Shown: piece after piece, positions 35,020 to 45,942 of the stretch | Layout of the letters: each line of letters opens with the position of its first letter | Numbering within the stretch: position 1 is the stretch's first letter | NCBI GenBank assembly: GCA_019454045.1 | Contig: SKCR01001840.1 | Span: 84,144-148,143, forward strand | Direction: 5' to 3' | Length of the DNA stretch: 64,000 nt | DNA from: Zanthoxylum bungeanum | Taxonomy: Eukaryota > Streptophyta > Magnoliopsida > Sapindales > Rutaceae | Program-made: the position numbers and the translations under genes | The notes under the pieces: generated by a model | What the model was told of the DNA's origin: nothing | Databases searched by the model: none | The model's input: the letters and a program-made list of their open reading frames with translations, nothing else

Positions 35020-36123
35020 TCTTTCGCACGAGATGCCTTATCAATAATAAAGTATGTAATATGATTATTAATAGAGGGAATCACACAAATTTAGCCACAC
35101 TACCATTGTGGAAAAATTGGAATTACCATTGATACCTCTTGATAGACCTTATAAGTGGATGAGTGATTTTGGAAAGTTCGAGGTTGATAAGCAGGTTGTG
35201 GTAAGTTTTGCAATTGGCAAGTATGTTGACAAAGTAGTGTGTGACGTGGTTCATATGTGTCATACGCATGTTTTATTGGGTAAGCCTTGGTATAAATTCA
35301 ATAAAGTAGTTTATGATATGGATATGAATATGTATAAATTTTGGTATGGTGGAAAAATTATCAAGCTTGCTCAATTAACCCTATAAAAGGTCTATAAGGA
35401 AGAGTTGTACATGCAGATGAGTGAAGAAAAGTGGGCTAAAAGGAAAAATGAGATTGCTGAGTTTAGAATGTTACTAGGAGAGCTTCCAGAATTGATAGAG
35501 AAAATGGCGTTAGTAAAATATGAAGTCAAGAAGGATATGAGCATAGCCTTGAGTAATGAAATGAAACATGTTGACGTTTTTATGAATAAGCGTGAGGTGG
35601 TTGATAATGTTGATGACATTGATGATATTGATGTGAGGAATAACATTAGTGATGCCGATTTGGTTGTTCATGATGACAATGCAGTGCTTGAAGTTACTGT
35701 TAAGGGTGAATATCATATGGAACAATTTGATTTTGGTTGTGAGGCCTTGAGTTATGAGGTGCAAAAAGTACATGAGGCCGAATATGTAGAGTGTAATCAG
35801 AACGTGGATGAGTGTGTTGATTGTTTGAGGAAGCGACATGGGCATGTTGAGTTTGTTTTAAATGAGGTTTCAAACGTGAATCCAGATGAGAATCTCTTTG
35901 GGGTTGCAAGTGAAGTTAAGAATGCGAGTAGCAATGGAGAGACTGAAAGAGGAAAAATATTGAAAAAAAGTCATTCATTGGCTTTATTGACTTTTGCTCA
36001 CCTTAACCATTCTTTTTCATGTGATTTTATTTTGTTCCAGGATTGTCGTCACATTGATCTTGTCATTTTTATCTATGATCCGGGTTCGGATTCGAGTTCG
36101 AATCCTTATCAAGAGATGGATAA
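35020..36123 (+). pseudogene. Gypsy-4 protease-like and linker remnant
   Basis: Retropepsin-like region of a gypsy polyprotein. The stretch around the active site (NKVCNMIINRGNHTN, 35045-35090) has Asn where the catalytic Asp of the DxG motif is expected. A frameshift near 35105 leads into 35108-35386 (VEKLELPLIPLDRPYKW ... HVLLGKPWYKFNKVVYDMD), the usual C-terminal half of this protease. A TAA at 35384 interrupts; the same frame continues from 35387 as an acidic, Asp/Val-rich region (DNVDDIDDIDVRN) that runs into the 3' LTR. No RT motif follows. Non-functional. Confidence 0.75.
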
Positions 36124-37011
36124 TAATGTGATCCAGAATGAGCTCTATTTGTTGGGCCAAGTTAACTTGAAGTTGTGGCTGATTGCATGGCTTGGTCAGA
36201 TTGGTGTATTTGGGTCTTTTTGGTGGATTTGGAAGATTCCTTAGGTCCTGGAGTTTGGTCCAAGGCAAGAATGGAATGGGTCTTAGACGTACATGGGCTG
36301 CCTTGATTGATTTCAGACTTAATTTTCGAATGATGTATTAGTAGTAGCTGGATTTGCGCAGTCTTCATATTTTGGACGTAACGTTCTCATCCGATGTCTG
36401 ATTCTAGTGATTCAAGTTGCATTCGAAAGAAGACTCACAGATCTACAACTTTATAGTTTACATCAAACTCCATTTCAGAAGCTTTCTTGATCAAAATACA
36501 GAAGTAAGGTATCCTCACAGCTTTTATATTTCATATTTTTAAGGTTATGTGATGTTTAAGTGTTGGGCTGAACTTTAATTAAATTAGAAAGCCCATGCAC
36601 GAAATTTTAAAGTATTTTATGTGTTATTGGGTTTATTTTACTATGGTTTTATTATATTTGGATAGAATTAAGGTTAGTCACCTATTTAAAGAGACATTAT
36701 TCATTGTAATTGAGAATTAATTATCAACATATGTTTTTACAAAATAAAGTGACTTTTGTCATCTTGAGGGAGTGGATTCTTCCTTGGTTCTACGGAACAA
36801 AAGTTTATCAACGTGTGGCAAGCGTCGTGGAGCTGTATCGATGTTCAATATTCTCCAAAGAAATAAAGAAAGCTTCTTAAGTGCAAGGTTCCTAAAGGGT
36901 TTAACTTGATCTTGGAAGGATTTTGTTCTTACAAAAATCAAGATTCGCGGTTCTTGGGGCTTAGAAAACGTTGAGGGGTTTGCTTGGCTTGTTCCAGGCA
37001 GGTTTTTATCA
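36124..37011 (+). repeat. Gypsy-4 3' LTR
   Basis: 888 bp, ending caggtttttatca, followed by CTAAG and the right arm of the foldback element. Confidence 0.92.
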
Positions 37012-37190
37012 CTAAGGCCATGAGAGCCAGCTGAACTCCCTAGGCGCCCTCTGAGGCCTCTAGGTTAATTTTGAGTGCAATTTGGTCCTGAATTTTTTCC
37101 CATTTGGTCAATAAAAATATTTTTTTCAAAGTTTGGTTAATTTTGAGAATGAGAAAAGTTAATGAATCAATTTTATAAATTTCCCTTCAT

Positions 37191-38767
37191 GATTATATTT
37201 GGATCGATAAAATAGATGGTTTATAATATAATGTAATTTAATGGAATGGAAAGGAACTAAACGAAATGAAGAATAACTTAACATTCTACTTTTTGGGAAA
37301 CAAATGAGAGATTTATAATGTAATGTTTCTAAACTTTGTTTGGTAAATAAAAAGTAATGGAATGGAATATAACTAGATAGTTTTTAAAGATAATTGTGCT
37401 CTTTTAAATTTTAAAAATAAAAAATTGATATTTTAATATTATTTGAATTGACAAATTTATTTTCATCAATCCAAACATAACTTAGATAAAAATGTGCATA
37501 GGTTAGTTAAGACTTAACCTAACCTGTTGGTTATGGGTCGGGTCGGTCAATAGGTTGAATTTATTTCTATTTTTAAAAAATTTTACTCAACCTAAATAAC
37601 GGACCTATGTTATTATTATTAATGGAGTGCATTCAATATACAATTGATATTATTATTTTATTTTTAAGAGTTTATAGGTATTCAATTAGGATTTTAAAAA
37701 GTCTTTAAAATCTTGAATTATTCGATTAAAAATTTAAAAAGTTCATTAAAATATAATTATATTCAAAAGTCCATTGATTTTAAAGTATTTCATCAACTGC
37801 TAGATTTTGAAAGATATTTCAAAGGAAAAAAATATGAATTGAAATCTCTTATTTAAATAAGAGATTTCACATTGTACAAATAAAATTACATGTTTGGATT
37901 TTATTTTTTAAACAAAAAATTCATCGATTATAAAAAAAAATAAACACAATCAATAATAAGTATTTTATATAATAAAAATTTATTGTGAAATCTGTTATTT
38001 ACCCAAGAAATTTAATAAATTTCTCTATTCTCTTTTGAATAAGGTATATTTTTCTTGATTTTTTGTTTTCTTTTTGATTTTGTTTCAAGATCTTCATTTT
38101 CATCACATTAATTAATAAATCATAATATTTACTGCCATTTTTGACTGAATAAAATAATTGCATTCAAATTCAAGACATGCAGACCACTTTGCCTTTAAGA
38201 TTTCATTCCACGTGAAATTCTTTGTGAAATTTATTGGTTCTTAACTTTTATTATCATAATGATAAATATATGAGAGTTGAAATAATTTTTATTCCATTAT
38301 TTTGTCTTTTAATCGAATTTTTAATTTTTATTTAATTATTAGAACAATCTATGAATTTATTAAAATCCAACAAAATACTACAAAAGTATATTCATTAAAA
38401 TCATACTACAAAATATATTCATTAAAATTCTAATTAGGAGGTGTATTAAATTAAGATTTTAAAATACTATTTATGGATAAATAAATTCAGTAGACTATTA
38501 AAGAATATACTGACTTACAAGATTTTATGAAATTTCTTTTAATCAGGATTTTTTAGTTATTAGATTTTAAAAGATTTATATCATAGGAATCTGTAAGATT
38601 TGAAAGGACCATATATAAATTTTTTATTTTTTTAGAACCAATATTATATGGAATGGAACCATAAATAAAAAAGCTAATGAAAGTCAATTGGTTCAAGCTG
38701 TGGACATTTGCATCAACAATAATAGAAAATGGGATCATATGAAATGAACCATAAATAAAAACAAACA
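37191..38767. other. AT-rich stretch without a gene
   Basis: About 1.6 kb, very AT-rich. Phrases such as gtgcattcaat (near 37628) and ggtgtattaaattaagatttt (near 38430) resemble the terminal sequence of the Harbinger-like remnants, so small decayed MITEs may be present. A short direct repeat (gaaccataaataaaaa) occurs near 38655 and 38745. Nothing coding is recognised. Confidence 0.5.
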
Positions 38768-39050
38768 CAGGTTGTTGATGGTGTTTTCCGGCACTACAAC
38801 ATTTAAGACAGCACGACGAGGGCAGGATGGTAATTCCCTGACTGGATTAGATTACCAAAGCCGACCCGACCACAACATGTGAAGACCGACCATTTTAGTC
38901 CGGATGACCGAGCACTTTAAGGTCGGCAGGAACACTCTCAGCATAAAAGACTGTCATCACCGACCACATAAAAGACCGACCAGACGGCGAGACGCGTTCA
39001 AGAGGACGACACTCTATTCTTGCGGATAAGATAAAGCGAGTTATCCTACT

Positions 39051-41009
39051 TGTTGGTTTCTATTATATAGGTCCCAAACAAAGATTAAGCATGTGAAATA
39101 CTATAAAGAATATATATTTAAACATGAAGTATGGCGGAATCATACTTACAATGCCTTGTGATGAAATAGAAGATCAAATGGTAGAAGCTCCAAGTGGTGG
39201 AGGATTCGGCCAAGAGGAGGAAGAAGACTTGAAGCTCCAAGCTTTTTTATTCCAAGCTCTTTGATGGTTTCCCTATCACCTCTTTTGATCCCTTGCTTGT
39301 GCTAGCAAAAATGGAGAAGTGGAAGATCAAATCTTCCTTGCCCTTGACAATGGTGTTCACGGCAATTTGAGAGAGAAGAGAGAATTTTTGTGTAAAGACT
39401 TGATTAATTAATCTTTGTATTACCAAAAATCAATTTATATTTATGTTATAATTTATTAAATTAATAATAAATCTATGACATAAACCATGCAATGGCTTAG
39501 AGTGTCAAACACTCAAACTCCATGCAAAGCCTTGAGTGAAATGCACACTATCACCATGCAATGCCTTAGAGTGTTTTGTACACTATTAACATGCAATGCC
39601 ATATCAATGACAAGTGTCATGTGGGCCCCACACGTTTCCCAATGAAAGTGGGCCCACGTCCACTCTCGCGTTCGGGTTCGATATTTCCGAAATACCGAGC
39701 TAGCGTCGCGACGTTAATTAAATCGGATTTAAATAAATAATCGCTCCTAGCGAAATTATTATTTACGTCGCTTACGAATTAATTCTAAATTAACTCGTAC
39801 GCCCGAATTAAAATCTCTTTTTAATTTCGCGTCGAAATCGAATTTCGATTATTATATCGAATATAATAATTTTGTCGATTAATTCCAAATTAATCGTTCT
39901 CTCTCTAAACTAGGCACTTTATCCGAGATAAAGTTTCTCCGTAATTAATCCAAGATTAATTAAGTCCGAATCAAATATCATAGGTGAATCTTCAGGAAGC
40001 GACCCAAGAGATCTCCGGATATTTTGGCAGTAAATCCGGTCGTCGGATAATCCGAATACGTACGTACCTCGTACTACGTCTATACCGATTCACAAGACAA
40101 GGTTGGCTTCTAGCAAAGCGCCATGCCTACCCAATTCTCCAGAAATATTCTTATAGGAATATAAGATCTGTATCAAGCGTAGTATACCGTAGTATTGCGT
40201 ACATCGATCCAGTATCGGATGATCACATGCTAGGCCTGGGGCTGGAGATGTGTCTGCCCCGTACGAAACATATATCGGACATCAAGCAACTAGTCTCTTT
40301 AAATCGGACAATCCTGACCTGGTCATATTGTCCCGACGGTTGCAACCTTTTATAGAGTACCAGTTCTGTGTCCTGCGTGATCATCGCCTCCATATGTCTG
40401 AAGCGATACTTCCATCTTGACATTACATCCAGTACACTACGATTCTCGATAAACCCAGAAGAGGTGTACACAGAACCGGTTAAGGTCCCCAACCCCCAAA
40501 ACCAAAGTTTACCGATTGTCGCAAGTACTAGCGATGTAAGTCTCAGGTTAAGACCATATACACCTACCTTGATGCGGCCTCCCATAGACACGTAGACATA
40601 CTACCAATGGGATTCCGCGGGGTCTATCCAGAGCGAAGCTGTTTTCCGTACCATCGGTAAAACACAACCTCCTATCGCACTTGCATAAGTATCCAATACT
40701 TAAATATATGAGAACTATGCCGTTGTGCCCTCACAACGTGCACAAGCGCAATACTAGTCTATTCCGCATTATCGATGTCCGATCTCGATAATACTACGAC
40801 TAGGGATATTTAATGATTAAACCTTTATGGATTGATACTGTCTCATATCATCTCAATCCGGTACTAATCATATGGACTTTCGCCATTTATAAGTCAAAGT
40901 AAATAAATTTACAAAACGGCAAAAGGCAATTCATTATCACATAGTTAATTTTGTACAATATACAAATATCATTTACAAACAGTGACGCTATGGGACATAA
41001 TGTCTAACA
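39051..41009 (-). mobile_element. Solo copia LTR in the Gypsy-2 5' LTR, minus strand
   Basis: 1.96-kb LTR of the Copia-A family, perfect duplication CTACT (39046-39050, 41010-41014). The uninterrupted site is visible in the right LTR (ttatcctactctcacaagg near 49380). Confidence 0.95.
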
Positions 41010-41152
41010 CTACTCTCACAAGGAGATGGAGTCAGAATCCGAAAAGGAAGAAGAAAAGACAAGGGAACATCAGGCTAGGAATCCTTGCAAGGAGAAGAGA
41101 CTAAGTTCAACTAGGATTTCTTATGCAAATAGGAGTCTGATTTCTGTATTAC

Positions 41153-41160
41153 TATAAATA
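41153..41160 (+). promoter_or_regulatory. TATA box of Gypsy-2 5' LTR
   Basis: actataaataggag, conserved at 49529-49536 in the right LTR. It lies about 120 bp upstream of the AATAAA signal, a usual U3-R layout. Confidence 0.65.
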
Positions 41161-41484
41161 GGAGAGCATAGTATGTGTAAAAGGCATCCTCAAAATCATC
41201 AAATCACCAACAAAACTAGTGATCTAAATCTTCAAGCTCTAACTTGTAGAGATCCGAGAAGTGTGTTTGAGTAATAAAAGTACCATCTTTTTTGTGTCCG
41301 TGGACGTAGGTCGGATCCAAATCCACCGAACCACGTTAAATCCCCTTGTTGATTGGTGTGTTTTATCTGTTTTCTGCTAAATTTGCCTTTGGTCCCCCAT
41401 AACCAAACAAATTCACTATTGAAGGAGGATTACCTCAGAGGTGATATTCCCATATTGCCCTGAGACCAAAATCAGCCGTCAACA

Positions 41485-41503
41485 GTTGGCGCCGTCTGTG
41501 GGG
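41485..41503 (+). other. Gypsy-2 primer-binding site
   Basis: gttggcgccgtctgtgggg follows the LTR end directly. Plant Tat and Athila elements commonly use TGGCGCC-type sites; the exact primer tRNA was not checked. Confidence 0.7.
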
Positions 41504-41536
41504 AACTCAACAAAAAGCAACTCGCGTAGTGAGACA

Positions 41537-43176
41537 ATGGCAGAAGACGGAAGCCACCAACCAGCAGGGAGCTCGGCCACAGATTGGATGGAGAAGATTG
41601 AGGAGAACCTTAGGAAAGAAAGGGAGGAAAGCCAAACTCTGCTAAAAACCATAGTAGACCGATTGGAAAGGATAGAAGGAGCACACAATGGAAAATTCGA
41701 AGCCGGGACTAGCCGACGAAGGAACGACATAGCAGAAGGGAAGAGAATTGTCGATATAAGTGAGGACGACAGGCCCCGGAGGAGGGATCCTTACAGGGTA
41801 AGATCTGTAGTGGTTCAGGGAGATTCCCAGACCGAGGACACATGGGAGGAAGAGAGTGACAAATCGTCACCAGACCCCTCCTATGATAGCCTTCGCAACA
41901 CTCGGCGAAAGGAGAAAGAATATGACGAAGAAGTACGAGAAGATACCGGCCACGAGAAGCACCACCCCCGGGATAACAGAAAGAAAGGAGACAACAGGAG
42001 GCGGAGTGGAACCAAAGATAGCAACTTGAAATCTTGGCTACGGGAGGAGCTGATCAAATGGGGAGTATATCGCAATGCAAACAGAGGGGATGTCCAGGAC
42101 GGCAAAGATGAGTCCCCTCTCAAAAAAGAAATAAAATCAGAGAAATTCCCAAAAAGATTCAGCATGCCGACCATGACACCATACAAGGGCCATACCGATC
42201 CCAAAACTCACATTGAAGGTTTCGTCCTGCTAATGGAGGTGCAAGGGGTAACAGGGGATGCCATCTGCAAAGTGTTCCCCTTAACTCTAGCCGGACCGGC
42301 CATCCTATGGTACAGAAGCCTGGCCCCAAGAAGCATCAGCAGCTTCACACAACTGAAAAAGTCATTCATACGACACTTCAAGGGGGCTTGTGTCCCCAGA
42401 AAGACAATTGGAGAACTAAGGCTTATGAAGTAGGGAGACGATGAACCTCTGAAGATATTCATTGAAAGATACCATAATATGGTACTCGAAGTCGGAGGGT
42501 ATGAATCCCCCGAGGCCCTGGAAAGCTTGAAGGGAGCCTTGAAGGTCGGAAGGCTATGGACCCATCTGAGGATCCAAGACACCCCGGACTACGCCACCGC
42601 TCTGGAGGTGGCCCGAAAATTCGTTTTATTGGAGAACGAAGAGAAAGTATCCCGAAAAGGGAACACTATCAGAGAAAGAACCGCAAGGGAGGGAGCCCTC
42701 GCCGAACAGAAAGAGAATCCAGAAGACCACCCATGAAGCACAAAGAATTTAAGCCACTACAACGGGACAATCAAGAGAGAAGGGCGCCGATCCAAGTAAA
42801 CCATGTGGTCGGGGAAGATGCGTACATTCCCCTAAAGAAACCAATAGGGCAAATTGTCATGGAGATCCAGGGGAAAGGCCTCTTAGTGGAACCCGACCAA
42901 AGGAGATTCCCCCCGGACAAAAGAAACCAAAAGGCTTATTGTGTACACCACAACTCCAAAGGACATGCAACAGACGGATGTAAAGATCTGCGAGAGCAAA
43001 TGGAAGATCTAGCACGAAACAGGTATCTCAACAAGTACATTGACCACGAGGTCATGACAGCCAGACAAAGAGCACGTGGTCGCCAAATCAATATCATCGC
43101 AGGAGGAAGAACGCTGGCCGGAACTCTAACCGGTCAAGGAAAGATTACAGCAGAACTCGAGGACCGGATGTCTTAG
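41537..43176 (+). pseudogene. Gypsy-2 gag (stop and frameshift)
   Basis: Capsid protein of a Tat-type gypsy element. The ATG at 41537 (MAEDGSHQPAGSS) is the first after the primer-binding site. A charged, coiled-coil N-terminal part is followed by the capsid core (FSMPTMTPYKGHTDPKTHIE ... LPLTLAGPA-like region FPLTLAGPAILWYRSL). An in-frame TAG at 42431-42433 interrupts, the same frame continues to about 42724, and a frameshift then leads into 42725-43176. That last part has a zinc-binding motif CVHHNSKGHATDGC, of the CX2HX4HX4C type usual in Tat gags. The product would be truncated unless supplied in trans. Confidence 0.85.
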
Positions 43177-43223
43177 AAACCGAGCAGGTCACAGGGCTAC
43201 AGGGAGGCCGGTCTGTACCAATA

Positions 43224-43835
43224 ATGTTCACTGATGAGGATACCCGAGGAGTAAGTTTCCCTCATGACGATGCATTAATAATCAAGGCAGTCATCAGCGG
43301 GTCGGAGGTAGACAGAATCCTGGTGGACCCCGGGAGCGCAGTTGACATAATTTCCAGAGAAGCACTGGACGACCTAGGGGTAAAATATGCAACCCTGACC
43401 AACGATAGCACTCCCTTATACGGTTTCGGAGGATCAGCCGTCATCCCACTAGGAAGAATACAGTTGGCAATAACTGTCGGGACACATCCCCGGACCCGGA
43501 CGATCATGACAGACTTCACTGTAGTAGACTGCATGAGCAGTTACCAGGCCATCGTCGGGCGACCCTTCATGATGAAAACGAAAGCCGCGATGTCCTGCTA
43601 CCACCTAAAACTGAAATTCCCCACTCGAGAGGGGATTGGAATTGTGTGCGGAAGCCAGAAAACAGCTCGCAGCTGCTTTGCAACTCTCTCACGAGAAACT
43701 CTTTGCATCACAGAAGACAACCGAAAACGACAAAGGAACCAGGGAGAAGAAGAAGAAGACAGAAGCCCAGGCGTCTGGCAGAACAAAAATGCCCGACTCG
43801 CTGCAGCTGAGGAGACCGAGGAGATAGAACTTTAA
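43224..43835 (+). CDS. Gypsy-2 aspartic protease region
   Basis: Open frame of 203 codons starting FTDEDTRGVSFPHDDALII, with active-site motif ILVDPGSAVDII (DxGS) and flap-like GFGGSAVIPLG, then VVDCMSSYQAIVGRPF. This is the retropepsin of a Tat-type polyprotein. It lies in a different frame from the end of gag. The region after it (GSQKTARSCFATL) is the usual protease-RT linker, but no RT follows; the frame ends in an acidic EEEEDRSP tail at TAA. The first Met at 43224 is not a natural start, since the domain would normally be part of gag-pol. Confidence 0.8.
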   Translation: MFTDEDTRGVSFPHDDALIIKAVISGSEVDRILVDPGSAVDIISREALDDLGVKYATLTNDSTPLYGFGGSAVIPLGRIQLAITVGTHPRTRTIMTDFTVVDCMSSYQAIVGRPFMMKTKAAMSCYHLKLKFPTREGIGIVCGSQKTARSCFATLSRETLCITEDNRKRQRNQGEEEEDRSPGVWQNKNARLAAAEETEEIEL

Positions 43836-44030
43836 GGGACAGGAATTCAAATACAGAGCCTCTCTCAAAATGACCCACAGAGAGTTGTAAGAAAGGCAGT
43901 ATGTCCCCAAGTATCAATAAAAACTTTTTTATTTATCCGCTCTTCTAAAAAATAAAAGTTTGCAAAGAACTCCGGGGACATACTCAATGCAACAATCCAA
44001 AACATAAGGAGAAATTTGCCCTTAATGTTC
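43836..44030 (+). other. Gypsy-2 region after protease
   Basis: Short non-coding stretch with AATAAAA near 43916, directly followed by tandem arrays. This is where RT, RNase H and integrase would be expected in an autonomous element. Confidence 0.6.
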
Positions 44031-45740
44031 CAAACAGCTCGGGGCTGGATCTTATTCCGCCGAGGTCGTCTAGCTCGAGGTCGGGTACATCCCACCGAGT
44101 CAGCCCTTCGGATTGGGGACGGAACATTCCCCCAGGTCCAAGTGCTTTTTTCAGCTCGGGGTCGGGTATATCCCACCGAGTCAGCCCTTCGGACTGGGTA
44201 CGCGACATTCCCCCAGGTCCAAGCGCCTTTTTTAGCTCGGGGTCGGGTTACGTCCCACCAGACATGCTCCTTTGGACTGGGGAGGTAACATTCCCCCAGA
44301 GCCAAGTGTTTCATTCAGCTCGGGGTCCTCAGGGACATACTCGATGCACAGGATCCGTGAGAAGCATAGCACGGGGAGAGATGATACCCATGTGGCGATT
44401 GCTTGCTCTAGTGTTACCGAACATAAGGAGGAATATGCCCTTAATGTATCGAACACTCTTTGATCCTCACTTACCCGATGTAATGGATCCATGGGAAAGC
44501 ATAGCACGGGGGATGGTGATGCCCCCGTGACGATTGCTAGCTCCAGTGTTACCGAACATAAGGAGGAATATGCCCTTAATGTATCGAACACTCTTTGATC
44601 CATTCATCATCTCGGATCCGCGAGAGACGCAGCACAGGGATGCGTTGTACCCCTGTAGCGTGTGCCTACTCCAGCGTGGTAAGGAGGAGCCCTCATACAA
44701 TACACAGGCTCCCCAGTGAACCGACGTGTAGAGGATGTGACCTTACCAATCAAACGCTCTTTTTGATCCGAATCCTAGTTCGCCGGGACGCTGAATTGAA
44801 AGATTCAGAATTGTGTTTTGGAGACCTCGGGCAGGACGCTGTTTTGAGGCATCCATGTTGTTATTCTTTTTGAAAAAAACGTTTTCAAGGGATATGTGCT
44901 AAGTCACCCCCGGCTTTTGATTTTATTTCTCGAAACTTGTTTTTTTTGTTTTTCGCCGGTCTGGCAGAGGGACGCCCATGCCGGATTTGGCAGGACTTCA
45001 AAAGGTTGATTCACTTCCCTTCTGTACAAGTCCCAAAATTACTCAGCTCGGGGCTGGATCCGTTCCGCCGAGGTCACTTGGTTTCACTCTGCTCGTCGTT
45101 GGGTTACGTCCCACCGAGTCGGTTTCTTCGGACTGGGGAGGTAACATTCCCCCAGGTCCAAATGCTTTCACTCATCTCGGGGTCGGGTTATGTCCCACCG
45201 AGTCATGCTCATTGGTCTGGGGAGGTAATATTCCCCCAGAGCCAAGTATCTCACACAGCTCGGGGTCGGGTTATGTCCACCGAGTCGGTTTCTTTGGACT
45301 GAGGAGGTAACATTCCCCCAGGTCCAAGTCTTTCACACAGCTCGGGGTCGGGTTATGTCCCACCGAGTCGGTTTCTTTGGACTGGGGAGGTAACATTCCC
45401 CTAGGTCCAAGTCTTTCACACAGCTCGGGGTCGGGTTATGTCCCACCGAGTCGGTTTCTTCGGACTGGGGAGGTAGCATCCCCCCAGGACGGCCTCGTTT
45501 GGCTAGGGAGGTAACATGCCCCCAGAACCCAACGTCTCACTAAGCTCGGGGTCGGGTTACGTCCCACCGAGTCAAACTCTTTCGGTTTGGGGAGGTAACA
45601 TTCCCCCAGAACCCAGTCTTTCACTCCGCTCGGGGTCGGGTTAGGTCCCACCAGATCAAACTCCTTCGATTTGGGGAGGAAACATTCCCCCAGAATCAAA
45701 GTCCGTTACCCAGCTCGGGGTCAGGTTATACCCCTCCGGT
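44030..45740 (+). repeat. Gypsy-2 tandem arrays (~82-bp and 135-bp units)
   Basis: Units of about 82 bp carry cagctcggggtcgggtta, cccaccgagtc and ggggaggtaacattccccca (starts at 45257, 45339 and 45422). They occur at 44030-44330 and 45040-45740. Between them a 135-bp unit (accgaacataaggaggaata ... cactctttgatcc) is repeated at about 44417 and 44552. The 82-bp unit contains a short inverted pair (ggaggtaac / cccccag with tgggggaat on the other strand). Frames crossing the arrays are not genes. Confidence 0.9.
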
Positions 45741-45942
45741 TCATGATGACCCCTGAAGGGTCTCATATTGTTCGGACAAAAAAAAAAAAAAAGGAGTGAA
45801 CACACAAAAGATAGATATATGTGTATATCAAAATACAACTTGAAGTTTTATTACAAAAATATATAAGTGTACATAGGGCCCCGGTCGAGTTACCCTTTCT
45901 CATTCAGCCCGCACAGGGGCAGGAATTTCTTCCTCAGCTCGC

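Larger units (their letters stand above)
33487..37011 (+). mobile_element. Gypsy-4: small non-autonomous LTR retrotransposon
   Basis: 5' LTR 33487-34409, 3' LTR 36124-37011, perfect duplication CTAAG (33482-33486, 37012-37016). A primer-binding site resembling the initiator tRNA-Met type follows the left LTR (tttgatatcaagagctcagg; the common plant form is tggtatcagagc). The interior is only 1.7 kb and keeps a decayed protease and an acidic region; RT, RNase H and integrase are absent. LTRs differ at many sites by eye (roughly 10%), so the insertion is old. The left LTR starts TGATGTGATCC and the right TAATGTGATCC, one substitution in the terminal TG. Confidence 0.9.
30872..37190. mobile_element. 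Foldback DNA element (MITE-like) split by two insertions
   Basis: The left arm (about 30878-30985) and right arm (about 37085-37190) are long imperfect inverted repeats, for example aaatttagaaaattga against the complement of tcaattttataaattt, and both contain ttgaccaaa plus tattttta tracts. Without the solo LTR (31097-33162) and Gypsy-4 (33487-37011) the element is about 0.72 kb. GC-rich units built on 'gcgggcgcccag' + 'gcctcagc' lie inside both arms in opposite orientation. No coding capacity. Exact ends and target duplication are not resolved. Confidence 0.75.
38773..41484 (+). repeat. Gypsy-2 5' LTR, interrupted
   Basis: LTR parts 38773-39050 and 41010-41484 flank a solo copia LTR. TATA box actataaatag at 41153-41160 and poly(A) signal AATAAA at 41273-41278 mark the R region. 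Joined, the LTR matches the right LTR with only about ten differences by eye. Confidence 0.93.

Noticed and set aside
44016..45310. Several overlapping plus-strand frames of 80-120 codons and minus-strand frames up to 149 codons
   Set aside because: All cross the Gypsy-2 tandem arrays and repeat the same short peptide; no family similarity.
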